From: an uncultured Collinsella sp.
GTDB taxonomy: Bacteria; Actinomycetota; Coriobacteriia; Coriobacteriales; Coriobacteriaceae
Reading direction: 5' to 3'
Assembly: GCA_900754525.1 (NCBI GenBank)
Contig: CAAEDE010000066.1
Location: 1 to 29,017 of the forward strand
DNA: 29,017 nucleotides
Part shown: piece by piece, positions 1 to 10,608 of the stretch
How positions within the stretch are numbered: position 1 is the first letter of the stretch
How the letters are laid out: each line of letters starts with the position of its first letter
Notes under the pieces: generated by a model
Seen by the model: the letters and a program-made list of their open reading frames with translations, nothing else
Database searches by the model: none
What the model was told of the DNA's origin: nothing
Translations under genes and position numbers: made by a program

Positions 1-184
1 ACTCCCAGTCCTTGGCGGGACCGAAGATCTTCTCGCAGAACAGGCCGTCCTTCTCGGGCTTGAGGGTACGGTAATTGATGGTCTCCGGCTTCTTGACCTC
101 ACCGTGCGACCAGGAACGGATCTGGTCGGCGGAGGCAAGGGAGATCTTTACCGCGTCAAAATCAGTAGCTTCGAAATCTGCCAC
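1..184 (-). CDS. rpoC: RNA polymerase beta' subunit, N-terminal fragment
   Basis: This is the 5' end of the gene for the catalytic beta' subunit of RNA polymerase; the rest lies beyond base 1. The translation begins (V)ADFEATDFDAVKISLASAD and continues through RSWSHGEVKKPETINYRTLKPEKDGLFCEKIFGP, which is the characteristic start of RpoC in which the IRSWS...ETINYRT...DGLFCE...FGP segment is nearly universal. I chose the GTG at 184 because AAGGAG, which overlaps the rpoB stop codon, sits 9 bases upstream; a TTG two codons earlier would be only 3 bases from that site. The gap to the rpoB stop is 6 bases, so the two subunits are translated from one message. About 61 codons are visible. Confidence 0.97.
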   Translation of the reverse strand, partial: MADFEATDFDAVKISLASADQIRSWSHGEVKKPETINYRTLKPEKDGLFCEKIFGPAKDWE

Positions 185-190
185 AGTCAA

Positions 191-3682
<3,492 letters not shown>

Positions 3683-3755
3683 CAGGTTTTTCCTCCTTCA
3701 CGGAAATGCTCGGTGGGTTGGCGAGGCATAGCTTCGCCAGTTATCGCAACCTAAT

Positions 3756-3783
3756 AGTTTATCAGGTACCGACCGTTGGGCAA
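3756..3783 (-). promoter_or_regulatory. Candidate rpoBC promoter
   Basis: On the minus strand TTGCCC (3778-3783) and TAAACT (3756-3761) are separated by 16 bases and lie about 75 bases upstream of the rpoB GTG. Each hexamer matches the sigma-70 consensus only moderately. A promoter is expected in this gap because galU ends in a strong terminator just upstream. Confidence 0.4.
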
Positions 3784-3861
3784 GAAAAGCCTTGACGCGA
3801 TTGAGTTTTTGGAGTAGCAAAGTTTTTTCGACAGAAAACACGCAGGTAGATGTATGTGTAT

Positions 3862-3875
3862 CGAACATCTGTTCA
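3862..3875. promoter_or_regulatory. LexA/SOS-box-like dyad
   Basis: The plus strand reads CGAAC-ATCT-GTTCA, very close to the Gram-positive/actinobacterial LexA operator pattern CGAAC-N4-GTTCG. It overlaps a second dyad, CTGTTCA...TGAACAG (3869-3893). It lies between the galU terminator and rpoB, about 80 bases upstream of the proposed rpoB -35. A chance match is possible in a window of this size. Confidence 0.3.
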
Positions 3876-3912
3876 TATATTTTCTGTGAACAGAGAGCCC
3901 GCAATCGCAGCT

Positions 3913-3953
3913 CTTATAAAAAACGGGCGCGAACCGAAGTCCGCGCCCGTAAA
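3913..3953 (-). terminator. Intrinsic terminator after galU
   Basis: A 9-bp GC-rich stem (ACGGGCGCG at 3923-3931 paired with CGCGCCCGT at 3942-3950) is followed on the minus strand by a run of six T. It lies about 20 bases after the galU stop and isolates rpoBC from galU transcription. Confidence 0.9.
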
Positions 3954-3970
3954 TGTCGATGCCCGAAGGC

Positions 3971-4879
3971 TTACTTGCGCATCAATCCGCCGCGCTCGTC
4001 GATGGCGTCCCAGAAGGCATCGGCAAAGCGGGGGTCGCTTGCAGCCATGAGGGCGTTGGTGGCCATCCAGCCAGAGGGAGTGCCGGTGTCGTAGCCCAAC
4101 AGCGGGTCGATGACGACTGCATACATGGCCTCGCGGTCGAGCGAACGGGCCATGGCGTCGGTCAGCTGGATCTCGCCGCCCTTGCCGGCCTGCTGATCTG
4201 CCAGCAGGTCCATGACCAGCGGGCTCAGCAGATAGCGGCCGACGATGTATAGGTTGGACGGAGCAGCCTCGGGAGCGGGCTTCTCGACCAGACCGCCGAT
4301 ACGCCAGACAGCGCCCGGCTCTGCATCGGCAACGTCCTCGGCGCCCTCGAGCGAACCAACGCGCTCGCCGGCGATAACGCCGTAGCGGCTGACTTCCTCG
4401 GGCGAACAAGCAGCGACGGCGATAACCGAAGCGCCACCGTGCTCCTTGGAAACGGCGAGCATCTTGTCGCAGATGTCGCGGTTAGGCACAACGTAGTCGC
4501 CCAGAAGAACCAGGAAGTTCTCCCCTGCCACGGCGTCGGCAGCAGAGCGGATAGCATGGCCGAGGCCCATGGGCTCGTACTGATAACGGAAGTCGACCGG
4601 CATACCGCCAGCGTGGGCGACGGCATCGGCATAGGCGTTCTTGCCGCGCTCGCGCAGCAGGTTCTCGAGCGAGCGATCGGGCTGGAAGTAGTTCAGCAGC
4701 TCGGGCTTACCGGGAGAAGTAACGATGATGGCGTCGTCGACTTCCTCGGGGTCGAGCGCCTCCTCGACGACGTACTGAATGACGGGCTTGTCGAGCACCG
4801 GCAGCATCTCTTTGGGCGTGCACTTGGTGCCAGGCAGAAAACGCGTGCCAAGACCGGCGGCGGGGATGATTGCCTTCAT
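3971..4879 (-). CDS. galU: UTP-glucose-1-phosphate uridylyltransferase
   Basis: 302 residues, typical for bacterial GalU. The enzyme makes UDP-glucose from UTP and glucose-1-phosphate for cell-surface glycans and galactose metabolism in the cytoplasm. The N-terminus MKAIIPAAGLGTRFLPGTK followed by CTPKEMLPVLDKPVIQY is the nucleotide-binding signature. YEPMGLGHAIRSA and the VEKPAPEAAPSNLYIVGRYLL segment, containing the conserved VEKP, complete the family pattern. I chose the ATG at 4879 over an upstream in-frame start at 4963 because the family begins exactly at MKA and AAAGGA lies 12 bases before it; the 28 extra residues look like translated leader. The gene has its own promoter and terminator and sits between rplL and rpoB, where there is normally no gene of this kind. 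Confidence 0.96.
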   Translation of the reverse strand: MKAIIPAAGLGTRFLPGTKCTPKEMLPVLDKPVIQYVVEEALDPEEVDDAIIVTSPGKPELLNYFQPDRSLENLLRERGKNAYADAVAHAGGMPVDFRYQYEPMGLGHAIRSAADAVAGENFLVLLGDYVVPNRDICDKMLAVSKEHGGASVIAVAACSPEEVSRYGVIAGERVGSLEGAEDVADAEPGAVWRIGGLVEKPAPEAAPSNLYIVGRYLLSPLVMDLLADQQAGKGGEIQLTDAMARSLDREAMYAVVIDPLLGYDTGTPSGWMATNALMAASDPRFADAFWDAIDERGGLMRK

Positions 4880-4975
4880 GTTATTCAAAGATCCTTTCGC
4901 AGGCGCAAAAGCGCCCCATGCGTGCGGCGCACAGCCGCAGACCAAATTGCGATACCCAAGCATCTTACCGCTGGA

Positions 4976-5003
4976 ACTATATGTCGCTACAAGGCAGAGA
5001 CAA
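4976..5003 (-). promoter_or_regulatory. Candidate galU promoter
   Basis: On the minus strand TTGTCT (4998-5003) and TATAGT (4976-4981) are 16 bases apart, about 97 bases upstream of the galU ATG and downstream of the rplL terminator. The rest of the 314-base gap between galU and rplL holds only this signal and that terminator; I see no other gene in it. Confidence 0.45.
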
Positions 5004-5130
5004 TTCTTCAGCAGGTCAACGCAAATTATTGCTCGAATGGTGCAATTTTATTGCCCAACGGCAAGGTGCCCGATACGACGCAAATCACAGAACACAGCAG
5101 CTTGAGCTACCGATGTCGAGGGACCGAAAA

Positions 5131-5166
5131 ACAAAAAAGACGGGGCTCGCAATGCGAACCCCGTCT
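5131..5166 (-). terminator. Intrinsic terminator after rplL
   Basis: AGACGGGG (5138-5145) pairs with CCCCGTCT (5159-5166), with a further TCGC/GCGA pairing inside. On the minus strand the hairpin is followed by TTTTTTG, starting about 28 bases past the rplL stop. Confidence 0.9.
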
Positions 5167-5193
5167 GCAAAGAAATCTGGCGAGAAAGCCTGA

Positions 5194-5571
5194 TTACTTG
5201 AGGGTGACAGCAGCGCCAGCAGCCTCGAGCTTCTCCTTGGCAGCCTCGGCGTCCTCCTTCTTGGCACCCTCGAGAACAGCCTTGGGAGCGCCCTCGACGA
5301 CCTCCTTGGCCTCCTTCAGGCCAAGGTTGGTGAGCTCACGGACGGCCTTGATGACCTGGATCTTGTTGTCGCCGAAGCCCTCGAGCACGACGTCAAACTC
5401 GGTCTTCTCCTCGGCCTCAGCAGCGCCAGCAGCGGGAGCGGCGACAACAGCGGCAGGAGCAGCGGCGGAAACGCCGAAGGTGTCCTCGATAGCCTTGACG
5501 AGCTCGGAAGCCTCGAGAAGGGTCATTTCCTTAAGAGCATCGATGATCTCATCGGTGGTAAGCTTAGCCAT
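5194..5571 (-). CDS. rplL: 50S ribosomal protein L7/L12
   Basis: 125 residues, the normal length. L7/L12 dimers bind the C-terminal helix of L10 to form the ribosomal stalk that recruits translation factors. The N-terminal dimerisation domain (MAKLTTDEIIDALKEMTLLE) is followed by an alanine/proline-rich hinge (about residues 36-55) and the factor-binding domain with EKTEFDVVLEGFGDNKIQVIK and the GLKEAKEVVEGAPK segment. The ATG at 5571 has AAAGGA 7 bases upstream; an in-frame ATG 11 codons earlier would add residues that do not resemble the family. It follows rplJ by 102 bases in the same transcript. Confidence 0.98.
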   Translation of the reverse strand: MAKLTTDEIIDALKEMTLLEASELVKAIEDTFGVSAAAPAAVVAAPAAGAAEAEEKTEFDVVLEGFGDNKIQVIKAVRELTNLGLKEAKEVVEGAPKAVLEGAKKEDAEAAKEKLEAAGAAVTLK

Positions 5572-5673
5572 TTCTAAGTCCTTTCGGTTTCCGTGCGGAT
5601 GCACGGAGATCAGTTAAAACACGGCGCGAATGCGCCAGGGGTGCAGCGTTGCCGCCGCGGGTGAAAACAGCGA

Positions 5674-6195
5674 CTAGGCTGCCTTCTGCTCGGAGACCTG
5701 CTGGATCGAACGAGCGAGACCAGAGGAAACGCCGTTGACGCAGACAGCGATGTCGCGAGCGAAACCGGAGATGAGACCGGCGATCTGGCCGAGAAGCTGA
5801 TCCTTGGTGGGCAGCTCGGCGATAGCCTTAACATCATCAGCGGAAACGGCCTTGCCGTCGGAGATACCGCCCTTGATCTCAAGGACGCCCTTGGACTGAG
5901 CGGAGAAGTCCTTAAGGGCCTTAGCGGCCTCGACCGGCTCGGACTCGTAGAACACATAAGCGACGGGGCCGGCGAGAATCTCGTCGAGCTCGGGCTGCTC
6001 CTGGTTCTTGAGAGCGATCTTGACCAGGTTGTTCTTGTAGACCTTCATCTCGGCGCCGCACTCGCGAAGCTGATGACGCAGCTCCTGAGCCTGCTTAACC
6101 GTCAGACCGTTGTAGTTGACGACGAACAGACCGGCGTTCTCGGCGATACGGGACTCGATCTCTGCAACCTTGTCGATTTTGTACTGCTGGGGCAT
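5674..6195 (-). CDS. rplJ: 50S ribosomal protein L10
   Basis: 173 residues. L10 anchors L7/L12 dimers to 23S rRNA and, in many bacteria, represses its own operon by binding the leader RNA. Visible family features are the N-terminal DKVAEIESRIAENAGLFVVNY block, GLTVKQAQELRHQLRE, KVYKNNLVKIAL, and the C-terminal helix (about residues 130-170) that carries L7/L12. GAGGAGGTG lies 6 bases before the ATG. It is the first gene of an rplJ-rplL unit with its own promoter and leader. The gene that normally precedes it, rplA, is about 22 kb away. Confidence 0.97.
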   Translation of the reverse strand: MPQQYKIDKVAEIESRIAENAGLFVVNYNGLTVKQAQELRHQLRECGAEMKVYKNNLVKIALKNQEQPELDEILAGPVAYVFYESEPVEAAKALKDFSAQSKGVLEIKGGISDGKAVSADDVKAIAELPTKDQLLGQIAGLISGFARDIAVCVNGVSSGLARSIQQVSEQKAA

Positions 6196-6405
6196 GAATT
6201 ACACCTCCTCGAATTCTTTCCGGGCACGGTCCGCCACAAGGACGTGACGGGGGAATGTCCAAAAAGAAAGCCCCCGCGCTGCATGAGCGACGGGGGCGAG
6301 AAGACATATCTACTCGACCACCTCGGCTGGCGGGAAGTCCCATTAAGCTCGCGGGTAAGACCCGTTTGCGCCGGCTGTCTCTGGCAGCGGATTCGTGCGT
6401 GAACC
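6196..6405 (-). ncRNA. Ribosomal protein L10 leader (rplJL autoregulatory leader)
   Basis: The roughly 200-nt untranslated leader of rplJ carries sequence typical of L10 leaders (Rfam L10_leader). On the minus strand it reads CTGCCAGAGACAGCCGG, then a GGGTCTTACCCGCGAGCTTAA segment split over two helices, then CCGCCAGCCGAGGTGG, an arrangement expected of the L10-(L12)4 binding site. An intrinsic terminator follows before the ribosome binding site, consistent with attenuation. The assignment is by resemblance; folding against the covariance model would be decisive. Confidence 0.8.
6261..6297 (-). terminator. Attenuator hairpin in the rplJ leader
   Basis: GCCCCCG (6270-6276) pairs with CGGGGGC (6291-6297), with an inner CGCT/AGCG helix, and on the minus strand a TTTCTTTTT tract follows. 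It lies inside the leader, 65 bases upstream of the rplJ ATG, so it must be conditional for the operon to be expressed. Confidence 0.85.
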
Positions 6406-6411
6406 GAAAGT

Positions 6412-6440
6412 ATTATGGCGGGGACCCCGGCGTCGGTCAA
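6412..6440 (-). promoter_or_regulatory. rplJL promoter
   Basis: On the minus strand TTGACC (6435-6440) and CATAAT (6412-6417) are spaced by exactly 17 bases, each one base from the sigma-70 consensus. It is placed just upstream of the L10 leader. The -35 box lies in the outer arm of the large inverted repeat. Confidence 0.8.
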
Positions 6441-6443
6441 CGG

Positions 6444-6637
6444 AAAACCGGGCTGCACACAATTCCACCATCCGGCACGCTCCGCCGAAGGCCAGGCGCA
6501 AGGTTTCCGCTCGGTCAGGTCCTGGGCTCGCTCGGAAAGCACATTAAGTGCTTTCCGGCTCGTGCGGAATCTACGGAAACCTTGCGCCTGGCCTTCGGCG
6601 GAGCGTGCCTGCGTCAACTATGGGGCAGCCCGGTTTT
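6444..6637. repeat. Large nested inverted repeat
   Basis: A 36-base arm (6474-6509, beginning GGCACGCTCCGCCGAAGG) is perfectly complementary to 6574-6609. Outside it, a 13-base arm AAAACCGGGCTGC (6444-6456) matches 6625-6637 perfectly, and weaker similarity continues on both sides to about 6411 and 6668. At the centre is another palindrome, CGGAAAGCAC (6533-6542) paired with GTGCTTTCCG (6548-6557). No ORF resembling a transposase is inside. It could be a MITE- or REP-like element, a terminator for the aminotransferase, or an inverted duplication. The gap 6441-6702 holds nothing else. Confidence 0.9.
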
Positions 6638-6702
6638 ACGTTGGCTGACGCCCCCACGCATAACCCTTATGTCGGTGGGCTGATGTGTTGCGTCCCTGAG
6701 GA

Positions 6703-7839
6703 CTACAAGGTTGAAATGAAGGTGGACAGGCGGCGGAGGCCTTCGTCCAGGTTTTCGTCGGAGACGCAGTAGCTTAGGCGGATGTGGCCTTCGGTTCCGA
6801 AACAGTCGCCCGGGACTAGGGCTACGTTGGCCTCTTTGATGGCTTTGATGCAGAAGTCTTCGCTTGTCAGGCCGAATTGTTTGATGCTGGGGAAGGCGTA
6901 GAAGGCGCCTGCCGGTTCCACTACGTCGAGGCCCATGGCGTCTAAGGCTGCGAGTACGCGTTCGCGACGGGCTCGGTAGACTTCGAGCATGGGGGCTGGG
7001 TCGACGGTGAGGGCTCGGGCTGCAGCGTCCATTTCGAAGGAGACGGCACTCGATACTAAGTATTGGTGAGCCTTGGCAATCTCGGCGATGACGGGGGCTG
7101 CTGCTGCAAGCCAGCCCAAACGCCAACCGGTCATGGCCCAAGGCTTGGAGAAGCTCTCGATGACTACTGTCTGCTCGCGCAGCTCCGGGTGTCGCTGGGC
7201 GAAGCGCTCGTAGCCATCCACATAGACCAGGCGGTTGTATACGTCGTCGCAGACCACGTAGATGCCCGCCTGCTCTGCCACGTGTGCCACGGCGTCGAGC
7301 GACGCCGCGTTGAGGATGCAACCCGTGGGATTGTTGGGCGAGCAGATGACGATGGCCTTGGTCGCCGGCGTCACGCAGGCACGAAGCGCCTCCTCATCGA
7401 TCTGGAATTGCGCAGGCTCCGTATCCAAAAAGACCGCTTTGGCGTGATTGGCCACGACGATGCTCTCGTACAGGCCAAAGGCCGGCGTGGGGATGATGAC
7501 CTCGTCGCCGGGGTTGAGCATAGCCATGAATGTTGCCGACAGGGCCTCGGTCGCGCCGTCGGTTAGGATGACCTCGTCGGCCGAAAACGTAAGGCCCGCA
7601 TCCCCCATGTAGGCAGATAACGCCTCACGCAGGGCGGGGCGACCGTTGTTGGGCGGATAGTGCGTGTCACCGCGGTCCAGTGCGGCGATCACCTCGGCGC
7701 TAATCACATCGGGCGTGGGAAAATCGGGCTCGCCAAGCGCAAGCGCGATGCACCCCGGGTGCTGGGCGGCGAGCGCGTTGATCCGGCGGATACCGGAGGG
7801 CTTGAGCGTGGCAAGCGAGGTATTCATGGGCAGACGCAT
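6703..7839 (-). CDS. Pyridoxal-phosphate aminotransferase, class I/II
   Basis: 378 residues, fold type I aminotransferase of the aspartate/aromatic family (Aminotran_1_2), cytosolic. PLP-binding features are DGATEAL (about residues 94-100, phosphate loop), SPNNPTG (168-173, conserved Asn170), DDVYNRLVY (Asp199 and Tyr201 contacting the cofactor) and SFSKPWAMTGWRLGW with the Schiff-base Lys232. An Arg in GHIRLSYC near the C-terminus should bind the substrate carboxylate. The exact amino-acid specificity cannot be read from sequence; aspartate or aromatic aminotransferase are the usual annotations. GAAAGGA lies 5 bases before the ATG at 7839; an ATG four codons later is the alternative start. 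It is divergent from the gene at 7933 across a 93-base gap. Confidence 0.92.
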   Translation of the reverse strand: MRLPMNTSLATLKPSGIRRINALAAQHPGCIALALGEPDFPTPDVISAEVIAALDRGDTHYPPNNGRPALREALSAYMGDAGLTFSADEVILTDGATEALSATFMAMLNPGDEVIIPTPAFGLYESIVVANHAKAVFLDTEPAQFQIDEEALRACVTPATKAIVICSPNNPTGCILNAASLDAVAHVAEQAGIYVVCDDVYNRLVYVDGYERFAQRHPELREQTVVIESFSKPWAMTGWRLGWLAAAAPVIAEIAKAHQYLVSSAVSFEMDAAARALTVDPAPMLEVYRARRERVLAALDAMGLDVVEPAGAFYAFPSIKQFGLTSEDFCIKAIKEANVALVPGDCFGTEGHIRLSYCVSDENLDEGLRRLSTFISTL

Positions 7840-7932
7840 GGCGTTCCTTTCGTAAGGGTTGCACTAGGATAGCGCGGCGAGGCGCCGCCAGACGGTGTAA
7901 CCTAAACGGAAACCAACCGGAAAGGAGGCGGC

Positions 7933-8592
7933 ATGGAGACGACCGCGTGCGGCGATGTACCAAAAACGCTGCAAACCATTGCGTATATCAGCATTCCCAA
8001 TAGCGCCGATCTTGAGTTTTTGCTTTGGGACCTGCAGGATGCCATCGCCGCCTATGCACAGCTTTCCGGCACTGTACTCCCCCGCCCAGTCGACTTGAAG
8101 GCGGATGATGCCGGTGCAGTCGATGGCATGGTGCTCGCTGTTGATGATGCATTTGACGATGAGGCTATGATCGCTGTCGAGCAGATACTCGATCGCCTTG
8201 GAAATACAGAGACACGCATCTATGTCGTCGTCCAGGCCGCGTCCAAAAACAACAAGCAGGCGGACGAAGTTCTCGACCGCCTGTATCGGGCATGTCTTCT
8301 ACGTGACCTGCCATGGTGCGACGGCGTTGTCATCTGTGCCGGCAGCGGCATCGCAGCACTTCGCCACTCCCCGCGTATGGGCCTCTTGCGTCGGCCATTT
8401 TCGGAAGCGATGGATAAGCTTGTGGGCGCCGTGCGCATGGGCTGCTCCATTGAGCATGCGCAGCTGCTTGGCGGTGGCAATGCCGGTAGCGTCGATGCCG
8501 ACGGCATGGTGCGCGTCAAGCCCGCGCTGCCCGCACCGATCTGGCGTGCCATCATGAAACGCCTCGGCACCCGCGCCCAATCAGATATCTAA
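7933..8592 (+). CDS. Conserved-looking protein of unknown function
   Basis: 219 residues with an excellent ribosome binding site (GGAAAGGAGG, 4 bases before the ATG). I do not recognise the family with confidence. The middle alternates hydrophobic strands and helices: RIYVVVQAASKN (about residues 95-106), a helix with DEVLDRLYRACLLRD, then WCDGVVICAGSGIAAL and RRPFSEAMDKLVGAVRMG. This pattern recalls a flavodoxin-like NAD(P)H/FMN oxidoreductase or another Rossmann-like fold, but no clear cofactor motif is present. There is no signal peptide or membrane segment. It faces the glycosylase gene tail to tail with a single base between the stop codons, and is divergent from the aminotransferase. 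Confidence 0.75.
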   Translation: METTACGDVPKTLQTIAYISIPNSADLEFLLWDLQDAIAAYAQLSGTVLPRPVDLKADDAGAVDGMVLAVDDAFDDEAMIAVEQILDRLGNTETRIYVVVQAASKNNKQADEVLDRLYRACLLRDLPWCDGVVICAGSGIAALRHSPRMGLLRRPFSEAMDKLVGAVRMGCSIEHAQLLGGGNAGSVDADGMVRVKPALPAPIWRAIMKRLGTRAQSDI

Positions 8593-8593
8593 A

Positions 8594-9157
8594 TTACAGA
8601 GCGCCCCAGTCAACGGCCTCGCGCCAGCGCTCGACAAGGCGTTCCAGGCGCCATGCCGCATTGGCGGGACTAGTCGACGGCAGAACGATGGCCGACAGCC
8701 CCGTGCGTTCTTGTAGATAGCGCTTGTAGAGCCGACCAGCTGTACTACCGTTGCATATCACCTGCTCAATGGGAGCTGCGCCGGTAATGCGCTCGACATG
8801 CGCCGGAACGACGTTTTTGATGCTGGCGTCACTCGAACTCTTAATGTCGCAGCTCTCGATCACGTCCCACAGGGCCACGCCGCCGTTCAGCAGCATAGCC
8901 CGCTTGGCGGCAATCGAGGCATCGAGCGTCGCGGGCTCACCGTTTGCCAAAGGATCGCCCTCGTTGGACGGCACGGATACACCGAGGCACGCGGCCATCA
9001 CGCGCCAAAAGCGGTTCTGCGGATTGCCATAGTAGAAGGCATTGGCACGCGAGAGCACCGAGGGAAACGACCCCAGCACCAAAACGCGCGAGCGCTGGTC
9101 GAACACAGGCTCAAACCCATGCTCAATATGTTGGTAGCCCTCGTCAGACGCGGCCAT
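8594..9157 (-). CDS. DNA-deoxyinosine glycosylase (uracil-DNA glycosylase superfamily, HDG type)
   Basis: 187 residues. The protein belongs to the UDG superfamily, best matching the hypoxanthine-DNA glycosylase group (family 6), which removes deaminated adenine from DNA as the first step of base excision repair. Signatures are VLVLGSFPS (residues 26-33) as the first strand and motif 1, AFYYGNPQNRFWRV (40-53), GVALWDVIESC (93-103), SSDASI, and LPSTSPANA (159-167) as the second active-site motif. Some members are annotated as G/U mismatch-specific glycosylases. Its ATG is 3 bases after the stop of the GH13 gene, so the two are probably co-transcribed and translationally coupled, although there is no obvious functional link. 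Confidence 0.88.
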   Translation of the reverse strand: MAASDEGYQHIEHGFEPVFDQRSRVLVLGSFPSVLSRANAFYYGNPQNRFWRVMAACLGVSVPSNEGDPLANGEPATLDASIAAKRAMLLNGGVALWDVIESCDIKSSSDASIKNVVPAHVERITGAAPIEQVICNGSTAGRLYKRYLQERTGLSAIVLPSTSPANAAWRLERLVERWREAVDWGAL

Positions 9158-9160
9158 GGG

Positions 9161-10537
9161 CTAGGCTCTCAACAGATAGCGCACCTCGTAGGGTGCAAGC
9201 TCAAGGGAGCCAGCCAGCTCGACCGTGGGCACGCCGTCGGCAAGCAGGTCGACAAAGGACCCGTTGAGCTCGCCGGCGCCAAAGGTGTAAGGCTCACCCA
9301 CGGCATTCACCGCCACGAGTACCGTCGCGCCGTCACAGGCGCGCTCGAACAGCAGCTGCTTGTTCTGGATCACCACGTTGCGATAGGCACCGTAGTTGAG
9401 AGCACGGGCAGCCGCGTCGTCAGTCGAGCGAAGGTGCGCGAGCTGCATGATGAACGCCGTCAGCTCGTTGGGCGCAGGCTTATCGAGCGCAGGGCGCAGC
9501 GCCCAGTCGCCATCGGAGCCGCCCTTTTCGCCGGCAATCCCCCACTCGCTGCCATAGTAGACACACGGAATGCCCGGCATACCAAAGAGCATGCCGTAGG
9601 CGGGGCGCAGGCAGGACTTGTCCGTCAGGATACTCGCCAGGCGCGGCACGTCGTGGTTGTCGACAAACGACAACAGGTGCTTGCCGCGGTAGATGCACCA
9701 CGGATCGCCGCCAAACTGACGGTGCAGCGAGTGCGCGATCTCGAACATGTTGACCGAGTTAAAGCTGGAGTACAGGCCCTTGTAACATTCGTAGTTGGTG
9801 CAGGAGTCGAGCATCTCGTCGTTGACGATCTGGTTGTAGTCGCCGTGGAGCGTCTCGCCGATCAGCACGAAGTCGGGCTTGAGCTCACGGGCAAAGCTAT
9901 GCAAACGACGCATGAAATCGCGGTCGAGCATATAGGCAACGTCCAGGCGCAGGCCATCGACACCAAAGACGTCGGCCCAAAGGCGCACGGACTCGAGCAG
10001 GTAATCGACCACAGCGGGATTTTGCAGGTTGAGCTTCACAAGCTCAAAATGGCCTTCCCAGCCCTCGTACCAAAAGCCGTCGCCATAGCAGGAGTCGCCG
10101 TCAAAGCTAATGTGGAACCAATCCTTGTAGGGCGAGTCCCACTTACGCTCCTGCACATCGCGGAAGGCCCAAAAGCCACGACCGACGTGGTTGAAGACGG
10201 CATCGAGCACCACGCGGATGCCGTGGGCATGCAGCGTGTCGCACACGGCGGCAAAGTCGGCATCCCCACCCAAGCGACGGTCGATGTGGCGCAGGCTGCG
10301 TGTATCGTAGCCGTGGCTATCGGACTCGAGCGGCGGGTTGATGAGCACAGCGCCAACGCCGAGTTTTTGCAGGTAGTCGGCCCATTGGGCGATTTTCATG
10401 ATAGGAGCATCGGGGTTGGGCGCGGTGCCGGCAGCTTGAGCAAGCTCATCCTCGGCAACGGGTGCGGCGTTTTCGCGCGGGGCTCCGCAAAAGCCCAGCG
10501 GATAGATCTGATAGAACGTCGTCTCGTATGCCCACAT
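9161..10537 (-). CDS. GH13 alpha-amylase-family glycoside hydrolase
   Basis: 458 residues, no signal peptide, so it should act on internalised maltodextrins or stored glycogen. All four GH13 regions are present: DAVFNHVG (residues 112-119), GLRLDVA (nucleophile Asp199), LIGETL (acid/base Glu228) and FVDNHD (Asp296, transition-state stabiliser). It begins directly with the catalytic barrel (YETTFYQIYPLGF), without the N-terminal starch-binding domain of typical neopullulanases. An extra Ala/Pro-rich loop (about residues 21-45) interrupts the first strand region. Specificity could be cyclomaltodextrinase-like or alpha-amylase-like; sequence alone does not settle it. GGGAGG lies 5 bases before the ATG. 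The upstream gap contains palindromic repeat copy A. Confidence 0.93.
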   Translation of the reverse strand: MWAYETTFYQIYPLGFCGAPRENAAPVAEDELAQAAGTAPNPDAPIMKIAQWADYLQKLGVGAVLINPPLESDSHGYDTRSLRHIDRRLGGDADFAAVCDTLHAHGIRVVLDAVFNHVGRGFWAFRDVQERKWDSPYKDWFHISFDGDSCYGDGFWYEGWEGHFELVKLNLQNPAVVDYLLESVRLWADVFGVDGLRLDVAYMLDRDFMRRLHSFARELKPDFVLIGETLHGDYNQIVNDEMLDSCTNYECYKGLYSSFNSVNMFEIAHSLHRQFGGDPWCIYRGKHLLSFVDNHDVPRLASILTDKSCLRPAYGMLFGMPGIPCVYYGSEWGIAGEKGGSDGDWALRPALDKPAPNELTAFIMQLAHLRSTDDAAARALNYGAYRNVVIQNKQLLFERACDGATVLVAVNAVGEPYTFGAGELNGSFVDLLADGVPTVELAGSLELAPYEVRYLLRA

Positions 10538-10608
10538 AGCAACCTCCCGGTAAGCTCAACACAACGACATCCATTGTATGCCCGGCTTGTATCCACTCCC
10601 CCAAAATA

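Noticed and set aside
6255..6772. Several short open frames over the rplJ leader and inverted repeat
   Set aside because: They are produced by the palindromic sequence and the structured leader; the mirrored arms give mirrored peptides and none has a convincing start.
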